Positions 1-7,449 of a stretch of 20,179 nt of DNA are shown piece after piece. The notes under the pieces were generated by a model. The model did no database searches. It saw nothing but the letters and a program-made list of their open reading frames with translations, and was not told the DNA's origin. Source of the DNA: a virus; IMG/VR virus record IMGVR_UViG_3300042451_000626, positions 1-20,179 of that record. The stretch is one strand, 5' to 3'. A program made the position numbers and the translations under genes. The stretch's first letter is position 1, and each line of letters opens with the position of its first letter.

Positions 1-1349
1 GATGTAGTTAAAGACAATCTTCTCCATCCGTTGTAATCCCAACGTAAGTTCCAAGCCGCTCCTTTTCTCAAGTCACGTAAGATCTCACGGTCAATCTCAG
101 CTGCAACTTGCTCAGATAACAATGCAGTTAACTCAGCTTCAGCGTCAATGTTATGGAATGCAGCAACGTCTTGAGCTAACTCAGGAGACCATTGTGCTCT
201 TAGTTTTCTTTCAGTTACAGAAACAGTTACTGATTCTAAATCAAAAGAAACCTCACCGATTTTATCTTCAAACTCTAAGTTTTTGTATCTTCTGTAAACC
301 GCAGTAAATGCAGTAGCTTGAGCGATAGCACTTAAAGTTGTTCCTGTGTATCCGTCTAATGTAGTACCACAAGTAGCACATACAGGACAAGATAAATCAA
401 CCTCTAAATAGATACATCCTTCTTCATCACAGATATCGTAGTAAGAACCACCATTTCCTGTTGATGCGTAAGAAGTTTGAGCTTGACTACCGTATTTAAC
501 GATTCCTTTACCGTAGATTTGAGTAACAACTCTAAACAATAATGGTGTTGATGCGTCAACAGTACAAGGTGATGTTTCAGCTACAGTTAAACCTGAACTT
601 TTAATGATTTTAAGGTCAGATAAGAAAGTTTCAGTATCCATCTCGTTACCATCAGGTCCGATTAATTTACCTTCACCAGCTCTGTTAAAGTCACACATTT
701 TGATAATAACTTTTCTTGTTCCTGTAGTTGCAGTGTATTGTGAATTATTATCACCCGCATTTTCTAAGGTACTACCACTCCAAACTTGTACGTTTGTTGC
801 CGCAGTAACTGCAGTCCATTGACCTTTAGAGTAATCAAACAATCCTGGAGGATCTAACGCTGCTTCTGAACCTTCATAAAATAAATCATAAAGATTTTTA
901 GCGTATGATGTACCTGTTCCACCTGGGTATCCTGCGTTGTCTGCCGGTGCAGGGCCATTTGGTGATCCGATTGGTGAATAATGTTCTCCACCGTTAGCGG
1001 TTGAATTATCATATCCTTGGATACGAGGTACAAAGAAGAACAATTTACCAATTGGTAAGTTCATTGCTTGTACAGAAACGATATCGTTAGCCAACAATTT
1101 AGAGAAAACTCTTCTTACGATAGGGAAAACAACTGTTTCAAATGCTCCGTTGGAACCTTCAGAAGTTGCTTCGTTAATCAAGAAAGAAGCTTGGTTTTCA
1201 TACAACTGTGCTACGTTTTCTTTTAGGTGGCCTTTAAGGCCTTCAAGGAATCCTAATTTATCCCATTTGTTAATAGTATCTTCTTTGATAACTTTAAGGT
1301 GTTTTAACCCGATGTTACCAACAAGACCTGATTCTAATAATGCTCCCAT
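1..1349 (-). CDS. 23: Major capsid protein, T4 gp23-like (3' end cut by window edge)
   Basis: This is the shell-forming protein of a T4-type head. Translation from ATG at 1349 gives 449 residues before the window ends; T4 gp23 has about 520, so only the C-terminal tail is missing. Recognisable gp23 segments are VVFPIVRRVF..LLANDIVSVQAMN (about 73-96) and, near the end, RKLRAQWSPELAQD..FHNIDAEAEL..EIDREIL (about 381-423), matching the conserved HK97-fold part of gp23. The position after scaffold and protease genes agrees with T4 gene order. An N-terminal stretch upstream of about residue 65 is probably removed by the prohead protease, as in T4 (inference). A cysteine cluster, C307-x4-C312-x8-C321-x2-C324-x2-C327, is unusual for gp23. 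The start has no Shine-Dalgarno sequence, only an A-rich leader. It lies 33 bases from the scaffold gene and no TATTTATA motif precedes it, so it may be co-transcribed. Confidence 0.93.
   Translation of the reverse strand, partial: MGALLESGLVGNIGLKHLKVIKEDTINKWDKLGFLEGLKGHLKENVAQLYENQASFLINEATSEGSNGAFETVVFPIVRRVFSKLLANDIVSVQAMNLPIGKLFFFVPRIQGYDNSTANGGEHYSPIGSPNGPAPADNAGYPGGTGTSYAKNLYDLFYEGSEAALDPPGLFDYSKGQWTAVTAATNVQVWSGSTLENAGDNNSQYTATTGTRKVIIKMCDFNRAGEGKLIGPDGNEMDTETFLSDLKIIKSSGLTVAETSPCTVDASTPLLFRVVTQIYGKGIVKYGSQAQTSYASTGNGGSYYDICDEEGCIYLEVDLSCPVCATCGTTLDGYTGTTLSAIAQATAFTAVYRRYKNLEFEDKIGEVSFDLESVTVSVTERKLRAQWSPELAQDVAAFHNIDAEAELTALLSEQVAAEIDREILRDLRKGAAWNLRWDYNGWRRLSLTT
369..431 (-). other. 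Cysteine cluster (zinc-knuckle-like) in the capsid protein
   Basis: These codons encode capsid residues 307-327 with the spacing C-x4-C-x8-C-x2-C-x2-C. The run lies in the middle of the protein, between the conserved N-terminal and C-terminal gp23 blocks, where T4-like capsid proteins carry variable insertions. Metal binding or disulfide cross-linking is inference. Confidence 0.6.
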
Positions 1350-1382
1350 TTTTTTGGTTTTTTATTTTTTTTTAGTTTATTT

Positions 1383-2834
1383 TTATTTTATTTTTACCAT
1401 TAAATCTTTCATTCTCAAGAACTGAGGATTCTCATAAGTTTTAGATTCAATCAAATTAACGGCCGATCCTGATACAGGAGTTTTAGTGACCGATTTTTCG
1501 AATGACTCATTAATAGAGTTTTCCTTAGTTTTTTCAGATGAGAATTCATCTTTTAATGATTTGTAAAGACTTTTAGATTCTTTAAGTGTTTCAACATTGT
1601 CGAATCGTCTAAGTATATTTATTTTTTCTTGTTTTGTTGTTGAATGTTCTGTAAACAGTCTAGTTGCGTAAGCCAAATTAGAGTTAAAGATTGCTACTTC
1701 ATTTAATTTAGTTCTGAAAAGATTCAAAGCCTTTCTGTACTCTTCATTTTTAGACTTTAGTAATTCCACTTCAGTCTCACTAATGTGTTGAGGAGCTGCT
1801 TTTGGTTTTGGTAAACCTTTTCTTCCAAATTTTGTTCCCGCACCTAATGTACGTGAAGCTTCTGTAGTTTCTCTTCTCTTTTTAATTGGTCTGTATTCAC
1901 CATCTAAATTTTCTCCATCTTTATAAGAGAATTTTTTAGCACTTCCTGTATTGATCATTTTTTTACCTTCTTTTTGTTTGGTAGTTTTATAATCCATAAC
2001 TTGTCCGTACTTGAATTTAGGTGAACCCATTCCAACGCCTTTAGCTTTAAATTTTGATTCCATTACATGATCCAAATCTTCTTCATCTAATTCTTCATAT
2101 TCTTCTTCATCAGACATACCGAAGTCATCCATTTCAATTTCATACAAAGTTTCATCAACATTAGTTTCGTACATTGGAGTTTCATACATTTCTTCATTAT
2201 GTCTACGACTCATGCGTCTTGGTCTTTCTTCAAAATCCATTTCTTCATCTTCATCTTCATCGGACATACCGAAGTCGTCCATTTCAATTTCGTACAAAGT
2301 TTCGTCTAATGTAAGATCTTCATCTTCATATTCATCTTCATATTCATCTTCTTCATCAAGTTCATCTTGATATTGTTCAGAAAGTTGGATGAAATAATCG
2401 GCTCCTGTTTCACTATCCGATAATGTAATGTTATTACTCGCATCTCTCTTTACGATAACTCCATCTTCGTCATCCATAGATTTGAAAACTTTAATTACAT
2501 CTGACATATCTGCTCCAGTCATGTCAATTGCATCATCATCATCCGTACCCATGTCAATGTCTTCCATGTCGTCATCTTCCATGTCATCATCAGTATCCAT
2601 AGGTTCTGCACCTAAATCTACATCCTCGACATCATCTACTTGACCTTCAGGTTCAACAACCTCTTCTTCGTCTTCAACGTCAATCTCTTCTTGTTCTCTA
2701 AGAGATTCTTTTACTAATGAGCTGATTTCATTCTTCATTGTAGAAGAAAGTATTCCTTTTGCATTTTCTTTAAGAGCTTCTTCCAAACTTTGAATTTGGA
2801 ATAATGCGTCTTCAACAACTGATTTTTTGTTCAT
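1383..2834 (-). CDS. 22: Prohead core scaffolding protein, T4 gp22-like
   Basis: The gene lies between the protease and capsid genes, where T4 carries gene 22. The 483-residue product is much longer than T4 gp22 (about 270). It is strongly acidic from about 48 to 255, with runs of Asp/Glu, then basic and Lys-rich (260-345), then a helical C-terminal part (about 352-435) containing LFRTKLNEVAIFNSNLAYA and LFTEHSTTKQEKINILRRF, a pattern I recognise from scaffold proteins of marine T4-like phages. The scaffold fills the prohead and is degraded by gp21. A 17-residue stretch, DETLYEIEMDDFGMSDE, occurs twice (177-193 and 227-243). The ATG at 2834 follows a TATTTATA motif by 18 bases. The acidic expansion could control core density or be an internal head component; that part is inference. 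Confidence 0.82.
   Translation of the reverse strand: MNKKSVVEDALFQIQSLEEALKENAKGILSSTMKNEISSLVKESLREQEEIDVEDEEEVVEPEGQVDDVEDVDLGAEPMDTDDDMEDDDMEDIDMGTDDDDAIDMTGADMSDVIKVFKSMDDEDGVIVKRDASNNITLSDSETGADYFIQLSEQYQDELDEEDEYEDEYEDEDLTLDETLYEIEMDDFGMSDEDEDEEMDFEERPRRMSRRHNEEMYETPMYETNVDETLYEIEMDDFGMSDEEEYEELDEEDLDHVMESKFKAKGVGMGSPKFKYGQVMDYKTTKQKEGKKMINTGSAKKFSYKDGENLDGEYRPIKKRRETTEASRTLGAGTKFGRKGLPKPKAAPQHISETEVELLKSKNEEYRKALNLFRTKLNEVAIFNSNLAYATRLFTEHSTTKQEKINILRRFDNVETLKESKSLYKSLKDEFSSEKTKENSINESFEKSVTKTPVSGSAVNLIESKTYENPQFLRMKDLMVKIK
2106..2306 (-). repeat. Internal direct repeat in the scaffold gene
   Basis: Two copies of a 51-base segment, at 2106-2156 and 2256-2306, encode the same 17 residues. 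They differ mainly at third codon positions, so the protein sequence is kept while the DNA has drifted. This points to an old duplication under protein-level constraint. Confidence 0.85.
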
Positions 2835-2852
2835 CTATAGTTTGTTTTACAA

Positions 2853-2860
2853 TATAAATA
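2853..2860 (-). promoter_or_regulatory. TATTTATA promoter-like motif upstream of the scaffold gene
   Basis: On the minus strand this reads TATTTATA, 18 bases before the scaffold ATG, and downstream of the terminator that ends the preceding gene. It belongs to a family of identical octamers at gene starts in this window. Confidence 0.55.
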
Positions 2861-2901
2861 GTAGGTAAATTAAAAAAATTCATTTTTTCTAATTTTTAAG
2901 C

Positions 2902-2934
2902 AAAAAAAATGGGTACAACTAATGTCATACCCAT
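2902..2934 (-). terminator. Rho-independent terminator after the 71-aa gene
   Basis: On the minus strand a 7-bp stem (ATGGGTA with TACCCAT, 12-base loop) is followed by eight T residues. It lies 20 bases after the stop codon of the 71-aa gene and before the scaffold promoter motif. Confidence 0.8.
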
Positions 2935-2953
2935 CTTAAAAATTAATTAAAAA

Positions 2954-3169
2954 TTAACCAATCACCTCATCAATTTTACTTTCAGTGATTGACGTAATTC
3001 TCCAATCCATAGTATAGTGTTCATACACTTTAGTTACTTTTGCCTCAACATCAGTTGGTGTATAACCCAATACTAATTTTTCTTCTCTTGTTTTTTTTAC
3101 TTTGCCTGATTCAGTATCTAATAAATCAGATGTGATTTTAGCCACAAAATACTTTTCTCCTTGTTCCAT
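2954..3169 (-). CDS. Small DUF4494-like phage protein
   Basis: This 71-residue protein starts MEQGEKYFVAKI and contains KKTREEKLVLGYTPTDVEAKV and a final WRITSITESKIDEVI. The layout (a short beta-rich start, a threonine/glutamate turn, a 'sites-of-EAE' helix, then a last strand with an I..SKI.E motif) resembles the DUF4494 family of small proteins seen in Bacteroidota and their phages; no function is established. The start at 3169 lies 8 bases after the protease stop, preceded by an A-rich leader, so it is probably translated from the protease transcript. A terminator follows at 2902-2934. The family assignment is from memory of the pattern and is moderate at best. Confidence 0.6.
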   Translation of the reverse strand: MEQGEKYFVAKITSDLLDTESGKVKKTREEKLVLGYTPTDVEAKVTKVYEHYTMDWRITSITESKIDEVIG

Positions 3170-3177
3170 AGTTTTTT

Positions 3178-3906
3178 TTATTTATCTAAATAATCGGTTA
3201 ATCTTTTCATTAAGTCAAGTGATTTGTTACCACTTTCACCAACATTTCTTTCTACCGCTATTTTTTTGTCTTCTTCTAAGCTTTCCTCATATTTCATTCT
3301 ATCGTTCTTATCTTGGAAAAGATAAGCACCAGGTGTTGATGGTGAGGACACTAAGTCAAAACAAATAAGTTCAAAATCATCTTGTACTTCATTTTGTTCT
3401 CCAACTTTTTTAAGGGATCCTACACCACGAGAAGATATACCTAAAGTAACTCCTTGTCGTAAGTAGTTTGCTGCCAAATCACCTTTAGTAGAAACAATCC
3501 CTCTTTCATGAAAACCAGGACTTGTTAACAATTTAAGTTTACCTAACAATACAGGACCTTCCCACCATATATCTGTTATTAGGTGTGATACACGATCTAA
3601 ATCAATTAAAGAAGACTCAGGGTGGTTTAATTCAGATAATGAGGTTCCTTTCTCAATCATCTTTCTATAATTTTCTGATTCTCTCTTTAATATCTTCTCA
3701 GGGTATACTCTACCATTTCTGTTAGGTGTATTGTATTTTTGTAGAACGGCATAAAATTCAAATGGTTTTGAATGGTCCAAATGATTTGATGATTCTTTTA
3801 ATATCTCGTAATTACGACCTTCTTTTGGGTTAATATATCCTGCATCGTACTCAATAAGAATTCCTTTACCTGTATCTCTAGGTCCTAAAATTTTATATTC
3901 ACTCAT
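3178..3906 (-). CDS. 21: Prohead core protease, T4 gp21-like (S80 family)
   Basis: This serine protease should mature the prohead by cutting scaffold and capsid proteins. The 242-residue product has the gp21 hallmarks: SELNHPESS with the presumed catalytic His95, and GISSRGVGSL with the presumed nucleophile Ser158 or Ser159. It also has YNTPNRNGRVYP (about 59-69), typical of prohead proteases. Length is close to T4 gp21 (about 212) with a short charged C-terminal tail. It sits upstream of the 71-aa gene, the scaffold and the capsid gene in transcriptional order. The ATG at 3906 is 13 bases after a TATTTATA motif that directly abuts the stop codon of the preceding 155-aa gene, so the protease may start its own transcript. 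Confidence 0.93.
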   Translation of the reverse strand: MSEYKILGPRDTGKGILIEYDAGYINPKEGRNYEILKESSNHLDHSKPFEFYAVLQKYNTPNRNGRVYPEKILKRESENYRKMIEKGTSLSELNHPESSLIDLDRVSHLITDIWWEGPVLLGKLKLLTSPGFHERGIVSTKGDLAANYLRQGVTLGISSRGVGSLKKVGEQNEVQDDFELICFDLVSSPSTPGAYLFQDKNDRMKYEESLEEDKKIAVERNVGESGNKSLDLMKRLTDYLDK

Positions 3907-3919
3907 AATAAGTTTTAGT

Positions 3920-3927
3920 TATAAATA
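3920..3927 (-). promoter_or_regulatory. TATTTATA motif before the protease gene
   Basis: Minus-strand TATTTATA lies immediately after the TAA of the 155-aa gene and 13 bases before the protease ATG. Confidence 0.55.
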
Positions 3928-4395
3928 TTAGGCCGTTTCCGTTTTTACTTTAATTGGTTTAACATTACCTGTTTTTGTTAAATAAAATTTAAAATTAGGG
4001 TTGTTTATCAAAACATCTGAATAAATTTCTTTTACTAATAATTTAAGTGTTTTCTTTAATTTTAAGGATTTGAAATCTATTGGTTCATTTAAAAATAGAT
4101 TAATTTCTAAATTCATAAATGATTTCTTTTTTAGGTGTAGACCGCTTGTTCTAAGATCTAAGTCTACTATAAATTTATCATCAAACATTGTCTTATCTAA
4201 TTTGTGATAGACCGTATGTTTAATTGATCTACTCATATTTAGGACAACTCTTGTCCAATTTTCGGAGTCTTTTTTTGGTTCAACCCAAGTTTGGATGTTT
4301 AAGTAAAGAGATTTAAACTCTTTTGAATCTACCGTCCCATAGACTATTTTAGATGTTCTAAAGCCATTGATTTTTTCGGTTTTGCCTTTTTTCAT
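3928..4395 (-). CDS. Unknown 155-aa protein in the head-gene cluster
   Basis: I do not recognise this protein. It has 155 residues, is basic (many Lys), and alternates beta-like segments (KSLYLNIQTWVEP, FIVDLDLRTSGLHL) with a helix rich in Leu and Lys (SLKLKKTLKLLVKEIYSDVLI, written here only for its composition: about 109-129). No signal peptide or membrane segment is visible. It lies between the bS21 gene, which is divergent, and the protease gene. T4 has small prohead core proteins (gp67, gp68) in this interval, so a minor head role is possible from position only; the sequence does not show the acidic, helical character of those proteins. No TATTTATA motif precedes it in the 90-base divergent gap. 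Confidence 0.75.
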   Translation of the reverse strand: MKKGKTEKINGFRTSKIVYGTVDSKEFKSLYLNIQTWVEPKKDSENWTRVVLNMSRSIKHTVYHKLDKTMFDDKFIVDLDLRTSGLHLKKKSFMNLEINLFLNEPIDFKSLKLKKTLKLLVKEIYSDVLINNPNFKFYLTKTGNVKPIKVKTETA

Positions 4396-4485
4396 AAATT
4401 TTTTTCATACTGATATTGTTTATTTTAGATAATAATAACTAATTTTGTAGTATATATCAAATATATAAACTAATAACAAAAAAAT

Positions 4486-4674
4486 ATGCTGATCGTAAAA
4501 GTTAATAAAAATGGGGGGATTGAAAAAGCTCTAAAAGAATTAAAAAGTAAAGTTATTAAAACAAGACAAAACACCCATCTTAATAACAGAAAAGAACATA
4601 CAAAAAAATCTGTCCTTAAGAGACAGATTTTAAATAAAGCTATTTACAGACAAAAACAAATACTTAACAATTAA
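4486..4674 (+). CDS. rpsU: Ribosomal protein bS21 (phage-encoded)
   Basis: This 62-residue basic protein has the whole bS21 pattern: MLIVKVNKNGGIEKALKELKS at the N-terminus, a Lys/Arg-rich middle, and KKSVLKRQILNKAIYRQK at the C-terminus. bS21 binds the small subunit near the 3' end of 16S rRNA and acts in initiation. In Bacteroidota, bS21 helps hold the anti-Shine-Dalgarno tail out of reach; the protein ends in the short KA-x-Y-x-Q form of that group, with Tyr at residue 54. The gene is on the plus strand inside an otherwise minus-strand head cluster and its stop codon overlaps that of the 238-aa gene. There is no Shine-Dalgarno sequence before its ATG, only ACAAAAAAAT. Codon use matches the phage. 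It probably replaces or competes with host bS21 on ribosomes (inference). Confidence 0.9.
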   Translation: MLIVKVNKNGGIEKALKELKSKVIKTRQNTHLNNRKEHTKKSVLKRQILNKAIYRQKQILNN

Positions 4675-4693
4675 ATGTTTTCATTTAATTGTT
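4666..4693. terminator. Perfect 12-bp hairpin over two convergent stop codons
   Basis: AACAATTAAATG, a TTTT loop and CATTTAATTGTT form a perfect inverted repeat. It contains the stop codons of the bS21 gene (plus) and the 238-aa gene (minus), which overlap by four bases. Being symmetric and A/T-rich, it could end transcription from both sides, though it lacks a G/C-rich stem. Confidence 0.6.
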
Positions 4694-5387
4694 TTAATTT
4701 GAAATAATTTAATTTGTCGTAATTTTCTATTTGTAATTTTTCTATTGTTTCGTTAATTTTTTGATTAGTTTCGGAATCTTCATTTTTAGATAATAAAGTT
4801 TCTAATTTTTCAATCACATCTTCTTTAAGAAATCCATATTTTTGATTAAGTTTTTCATCGGAAGTGTTTAATAAAATATTAAGTTGTTTTTTCTCACCTT
4901 CGGTTAAACTATCAATATGTGATTTAATTGTATTGTTAGCCACCTCAACCATAGATTTTAATGGAACCTCAATCACTTTTTTTTCTTTTGATGGATCTTT
5001 TTTAAGATTTTCAGAAATAGTTTTTTTACTTCTTAATTTTTCTTCGATTGTAGATGCGTTAGATGAAAATAAATTATCAATGTCTTGATACCTATTTTCT
5101 GAAACAATATGACCTACCCACATATTAAGATCTTTAAGGTCGTTTTTTTCTACCTTAGAGATTGTATTTTCAAATAATATAATACTTTCGTTAATATATT
5201 CATTTATAAAAGATTCATTTAAACCTTTGTTTTTACTAAGTTCATCATATAAAAAATAAAGTGTACTTAGAGATTTGTTTTTTAATACAAGTTCTTCAAA
5301 AACAAACATATTTTTTTTTAGAGAATCTTTTCTATAAGATTCAACTAAACAATCTTCAATCCTTGATTTTAATATTCCAAATTTCAT
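4671..5387 (-). CDS. Unknown helical 238-aa protein, possible prohead core component
   Basis: I do not recognise a named family. The 238 residues are highly charged (Lys, Glu, Asp, Asn) and almost entirely helix-forming, with coiled-coil-like stretches (about 60-135 and 185-238) and a short motif LTEGEKKQLNILL near 160-172. It sits directly after the portal gene, where T4 has the small prohead core proteins gp67 and gp68; position and the charged helical character make a core or scaffold-associated role plausible, but this is inference. The ATG at 5387 follows, after 13 bases, a TATTTATA motif that abuts the portal stop codon. Its own stop is inside the hairpin shared with the bS21 gene. Confidence 0.75.
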   Translation of the reverse strand: MKFGILKSRIEDCLVESYRKDSLKKNMFVFEELVLKNKSLSTLYFLYDELSKNKGLNESFINEYINESIILFENTISKVEKNDLKDLNMWVGHIVSENRYQDIDNLFSSNASTIEEKLRSKKTISENLKKDPSKEKKVIEVPLKSMVEVANNTIKSHIDSLTEGEKKQLNILLNTSDEKLNQKYGFLKEDVIEKLETLLSKNEDSETNQKINETIEKLQIENYDKLNYFKLKQLNENI

Positions 5388-5400
5388 AATTTTTTTTTAT

Positions 5401-5408
5401 TATAAATA
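5401..5408 (-). promoter_or_regulatory. TATTTATA motif between portal and 238-aa gene
   Basis: Minus-strand TATTTATA follows the portal TGA with no gap and lies 13 bases before the next ATG, the same spacing as at the protease gene. Confidence 0.55.
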
Positions 5409-7220
5409 TCAATCATTTAGTAATTTGTTTAATTGATCTTCCATAGATCCCAAAGAATTTCTACCTTTTGATAAATCAATAAACGTATCTCCCAATATAT
5501 TATCATTTTCCAATAGTATATTTAAGTTATCTTTTTTTGATTCTCCTACAGGCATTTCACCTCCCATATCAGGTGGTGGTGGTGGCATTGCTCCTCCCAT
5601 ATCAGGTGCCGCACCAGGTGCAGGTGGTGCTCCTCCCGCATTTTGTGTTGCTCCTGTTGATGTGTGATAAAGTTTATCAACATTATCAAATAACCCCGTA
5701 TGTGTGATTATAGTTGCGGTGTTATCTAACTCAGCAGATACCGCTCTTTCTAATCTTATTTGTTGTACTTCAAGTTTAATATCTTCATCAGAGAAACCAA
5801 ATATATGTTTCTTAGCCCAAGTAGCAGATGTTGGTTGAATTGATTTAGCAATCTCAGTAACCATATCCTTATACAATGTTACTTTTTCTTTCCATACGTC
5901 AATCATTAATAGATCGGCTTGTTTAGATGGATTTGTTAAACCTAAGGTAAAGTTGTGTAATTCATCCTCAAACCCTAATAAGAATAGGTGAATAATTGCA
6001 ATTTTATTTAATTCGGCAATAATTGCCTTTTGTATTTTATTGATTGTTCTTGCAAATCTAATGTCCAATAAAGATAGATTTTTACCATCACCAACAACTT
6101 CCTCAAACCCTAAATACGCTTTTGGAATTCTTAGTGCGGTTAATAATTTCTTTTGGATGTACTCAATATCGGCAATCTCCGATAAGTTTTGAGCTCCCGC
6201 CAATGTCTCAATAGGCATTGTTTGGGCCACATCACGAACAGGAACAAAATAATCTTGATCTACCGCCATTTGATTGAAACGTAAATCCACATTACCTGTT
6301 TTACTATCCACAACTTGTTCTCTTTTAAACTTGTTTGCAACACGTTGTACATATGCCTCAACATCTTTGTCATCCATGTTACCAACAAACACTTTGAAAA
6401 CTCGTCTTTCAGGTGCTCTTGATGTTCTATAGATTAACATTGCATCTTCAGCCAATACCAATTGTTTCCAAATACGACGAGCCTTTTCTAACATTGATGT
6501 ACCATAAGGTAATTTTCTATCATCACCAAGTAATCTAAAGTGCGCAATTTCCCAAGTATTAAATTCCATGTCTTTTACTTTCCAATTGAATCTTAATCCT
6601 TTGTCGTTTGGATTTGGAGTTGCATTTACGGTTCTTGATTCCATACCCCTCTCTAATCTTTCAATTTCAATATTAGGTAATTGGATACATCCCGTAACAC
6701 CTTTTTCGGTATCTAATTTAAGGTAAACAAAGTTGTCACCATATTTACAAGTATTTCTAACCCACATAGGTAAGTTAGTATTGATATCTAAGTTGTTAAC
6801 AAATAAATCAACCAAGATACTTTTAATTCTTTTTGATTCGGAGTAAATTTGTAATAAATAACCATCTTGATTAGGTGTTGTAGATTCTTCAGAATAAATG
6901 TCTAATGCCGTTGAAATCTCAGGTGTAAATTCCATTGATTCATAATCATAGAATGAGGCAATTCTATTTGGTTCATAATAAATTGCTTGAGTATATAAAT
7001 TGTTTTCAATTTTTGCCCATTGATTATTTAAAAATACTGATTGTTGATATTGTAGTTTTTCTTTTTCGTACTCTTTCTTATCAGTAGTTTTAAGAAGGAC
7101 TTGTTTGTCCAACTTATATGTTGGATAATCCATCCCTAATAACGAGTTAGGTCCAAAAGTCTTTGATAACCTCTGCCATATCGTTAAATTATTCATGTTG
7201 TTATTATTATTTTGTTCCAT
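5409..7220 (-). CDS. 20: Portal vertex protein, T4 gp20-like
   Basis: The portal dodecamer sits at one vertex of the head, nucleates head assembly and is the channel through which terminase packs DNA. The 603 residues carry strong gp20 signatures: EISTALDIYSEESTTPNQDG (101-120), WVRNTCKYGDNFVYLKLD (153-170), RTSRAPERRVFKVFVGN (265-281) and PIETLAGAQNLSEIADIEYI (336-355) followed by KLLTALRIPKAYLGFEE. T4 gp20 has 524 residues; the excess is mostly a C-terminal Gly/Pro/Ala/Met linker (about 528-557) and a Ser/Asp-rich tail. An Asn run (4-8) marks the N-terminus. No tail sheath or tube gene lies between terminase and portal, unlike T4. The stop is TGA. The start has no Shine-Dalgarno sequence and lies just after a possible 14-codon frame. 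Confidence 0.95.
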   Translation of the reverse strand: MEQNNNNNMNNLTIWQRLSKTFGPNSLLGMDYPTYKLDKQVLLKTTDKKEYEKEKLQYQQSVFLNNQWAKIENNLYTQAIYYEPNRIASFYDYESMEFTPEISTALDIYSEESTTPNQDGYLLQIYSESKRIKSILVDLFVNNLDINTNLPMWVRNTCKYGDNFVYLKLDTEKGVTGCIQLPNIEIERLERGMESRTVNATPNPNDKGLRFNWKVKDMEFNTWEIAHFRLLGDDRKLPYGTSMLEKARRIWKQLVLAEDAMLIYRTSRAPERRVFKVFVGNMDDKDVEAYVQRVANKFKREQVVDSKTGNVDLRFNQMAVDQDYFVPVRDVAQTMPIETLAGAQNLSEIADIEYIQKKLLTALRIPKAYLGFEEVVGDGKNLSLLDIRFARTINKIQKAIIAELNKIAIIHLFLLGFEDELHNFTLGLTNPSKQADLLMIDVWKEKVTLYKDMVTEIAKSIQPTSATWAKKHIFGFSDEDIKLEVQQIRLERAVSAELDNTATIITHTGLFDNVDKLYHTSTGATQNAGGAPPAPGAAPDMGGAMPPPPPDMGGEMPVGESKKDNLNILLENDNILGDTFIDLSKGRNSLGSMEDQLNKLLND

Positions 7221-7221
7221 A

Positions 7222-7266
7222 TTAAAAATCTAATAATTTTTTGTCAATACTAAACATTTCACTCAT
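7222..7266 (-). CDS. Possible 14-codon leader frame before the portal gene
   Basis: ATG at 7266 opens a 14-residue frame (MSEMFSIDKKLLDF) whose TAA ends one base before the portal ATG. It overlaps or follows the 56-aa gene by one base. The tight stop-start junction would suit translational coupling in a genome without Shine-Dalgarno sequences, but a frame this short can arise by chance. Confidence 0.25.
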   Translation of the reverse strand: MSEMFSIDKKLLDF

Positions 7267-7267
7267 T

Positions 7268-7438
7268 TTACTTTTTATCAGTATTATTTGTGGTATTAGG
7301 TTGTTTACCATTACTTTTATCCCCCTTACTATTAAATGCCGGATCATTTACTTTTACATTATAAATAGGTTGGCCGGTAACCACAAGTCGTGATCCTCCA
7401 ATTATATTCCCTGATTTTTTTCTTGTAGTAAGTCCCAT
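7268..7438 (-). CDS. Unknown 56-aa protein between terminase and portal
   Basis: A small frame of 56 residues begins MGLTTRKKSGNIIGGSRLVV and ends in a polar Asn/Lys/Thr tail; it has no recognisable domain. Support for a real gene: it fills the gap between terminase and portal in the same direction, a TATTTATA motif lies three bases upstream of its ATG (abutting the terminase stop), and its first part has ordinary codon use for this phage. The sequence GGSRLVVTGQPIYNV looks like a short beta segment followed by a disordered tail. In T4 this interval holds genes 18 and 19, which this protein does not resemble. Function unknown. Confidence 0.6.
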   Translation of the reverse strand: MGLTTRKKSGNIIGGSRLVVTGQPIYNVKVNDPAFNSKGDKSNGKQPNTTNNTDKK

Positions 7439-7441
7439 GTC

Positions 7442-7449
7442 TATAAATA
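7442..7449 (-). promoter_or_regulatory. TATTTATA motif between terminase and 56-aa gene
   Basis: Minus-strand TATTTATA directly follows the terminase TAA, three bases before the ATG of the 56-aa gene. If it is a promoter, the message would be leaderless or would mainly serve the portal gene at 7220. Confidence 0.5.

Noticed and set aside
4396-4485. A promoter for the divergent bS21 and 155-aa genes
   Set aside because: The gap is A/T-rich but holds neither TATTTATA nor a clear TAnnTTTG box, so no site is called.
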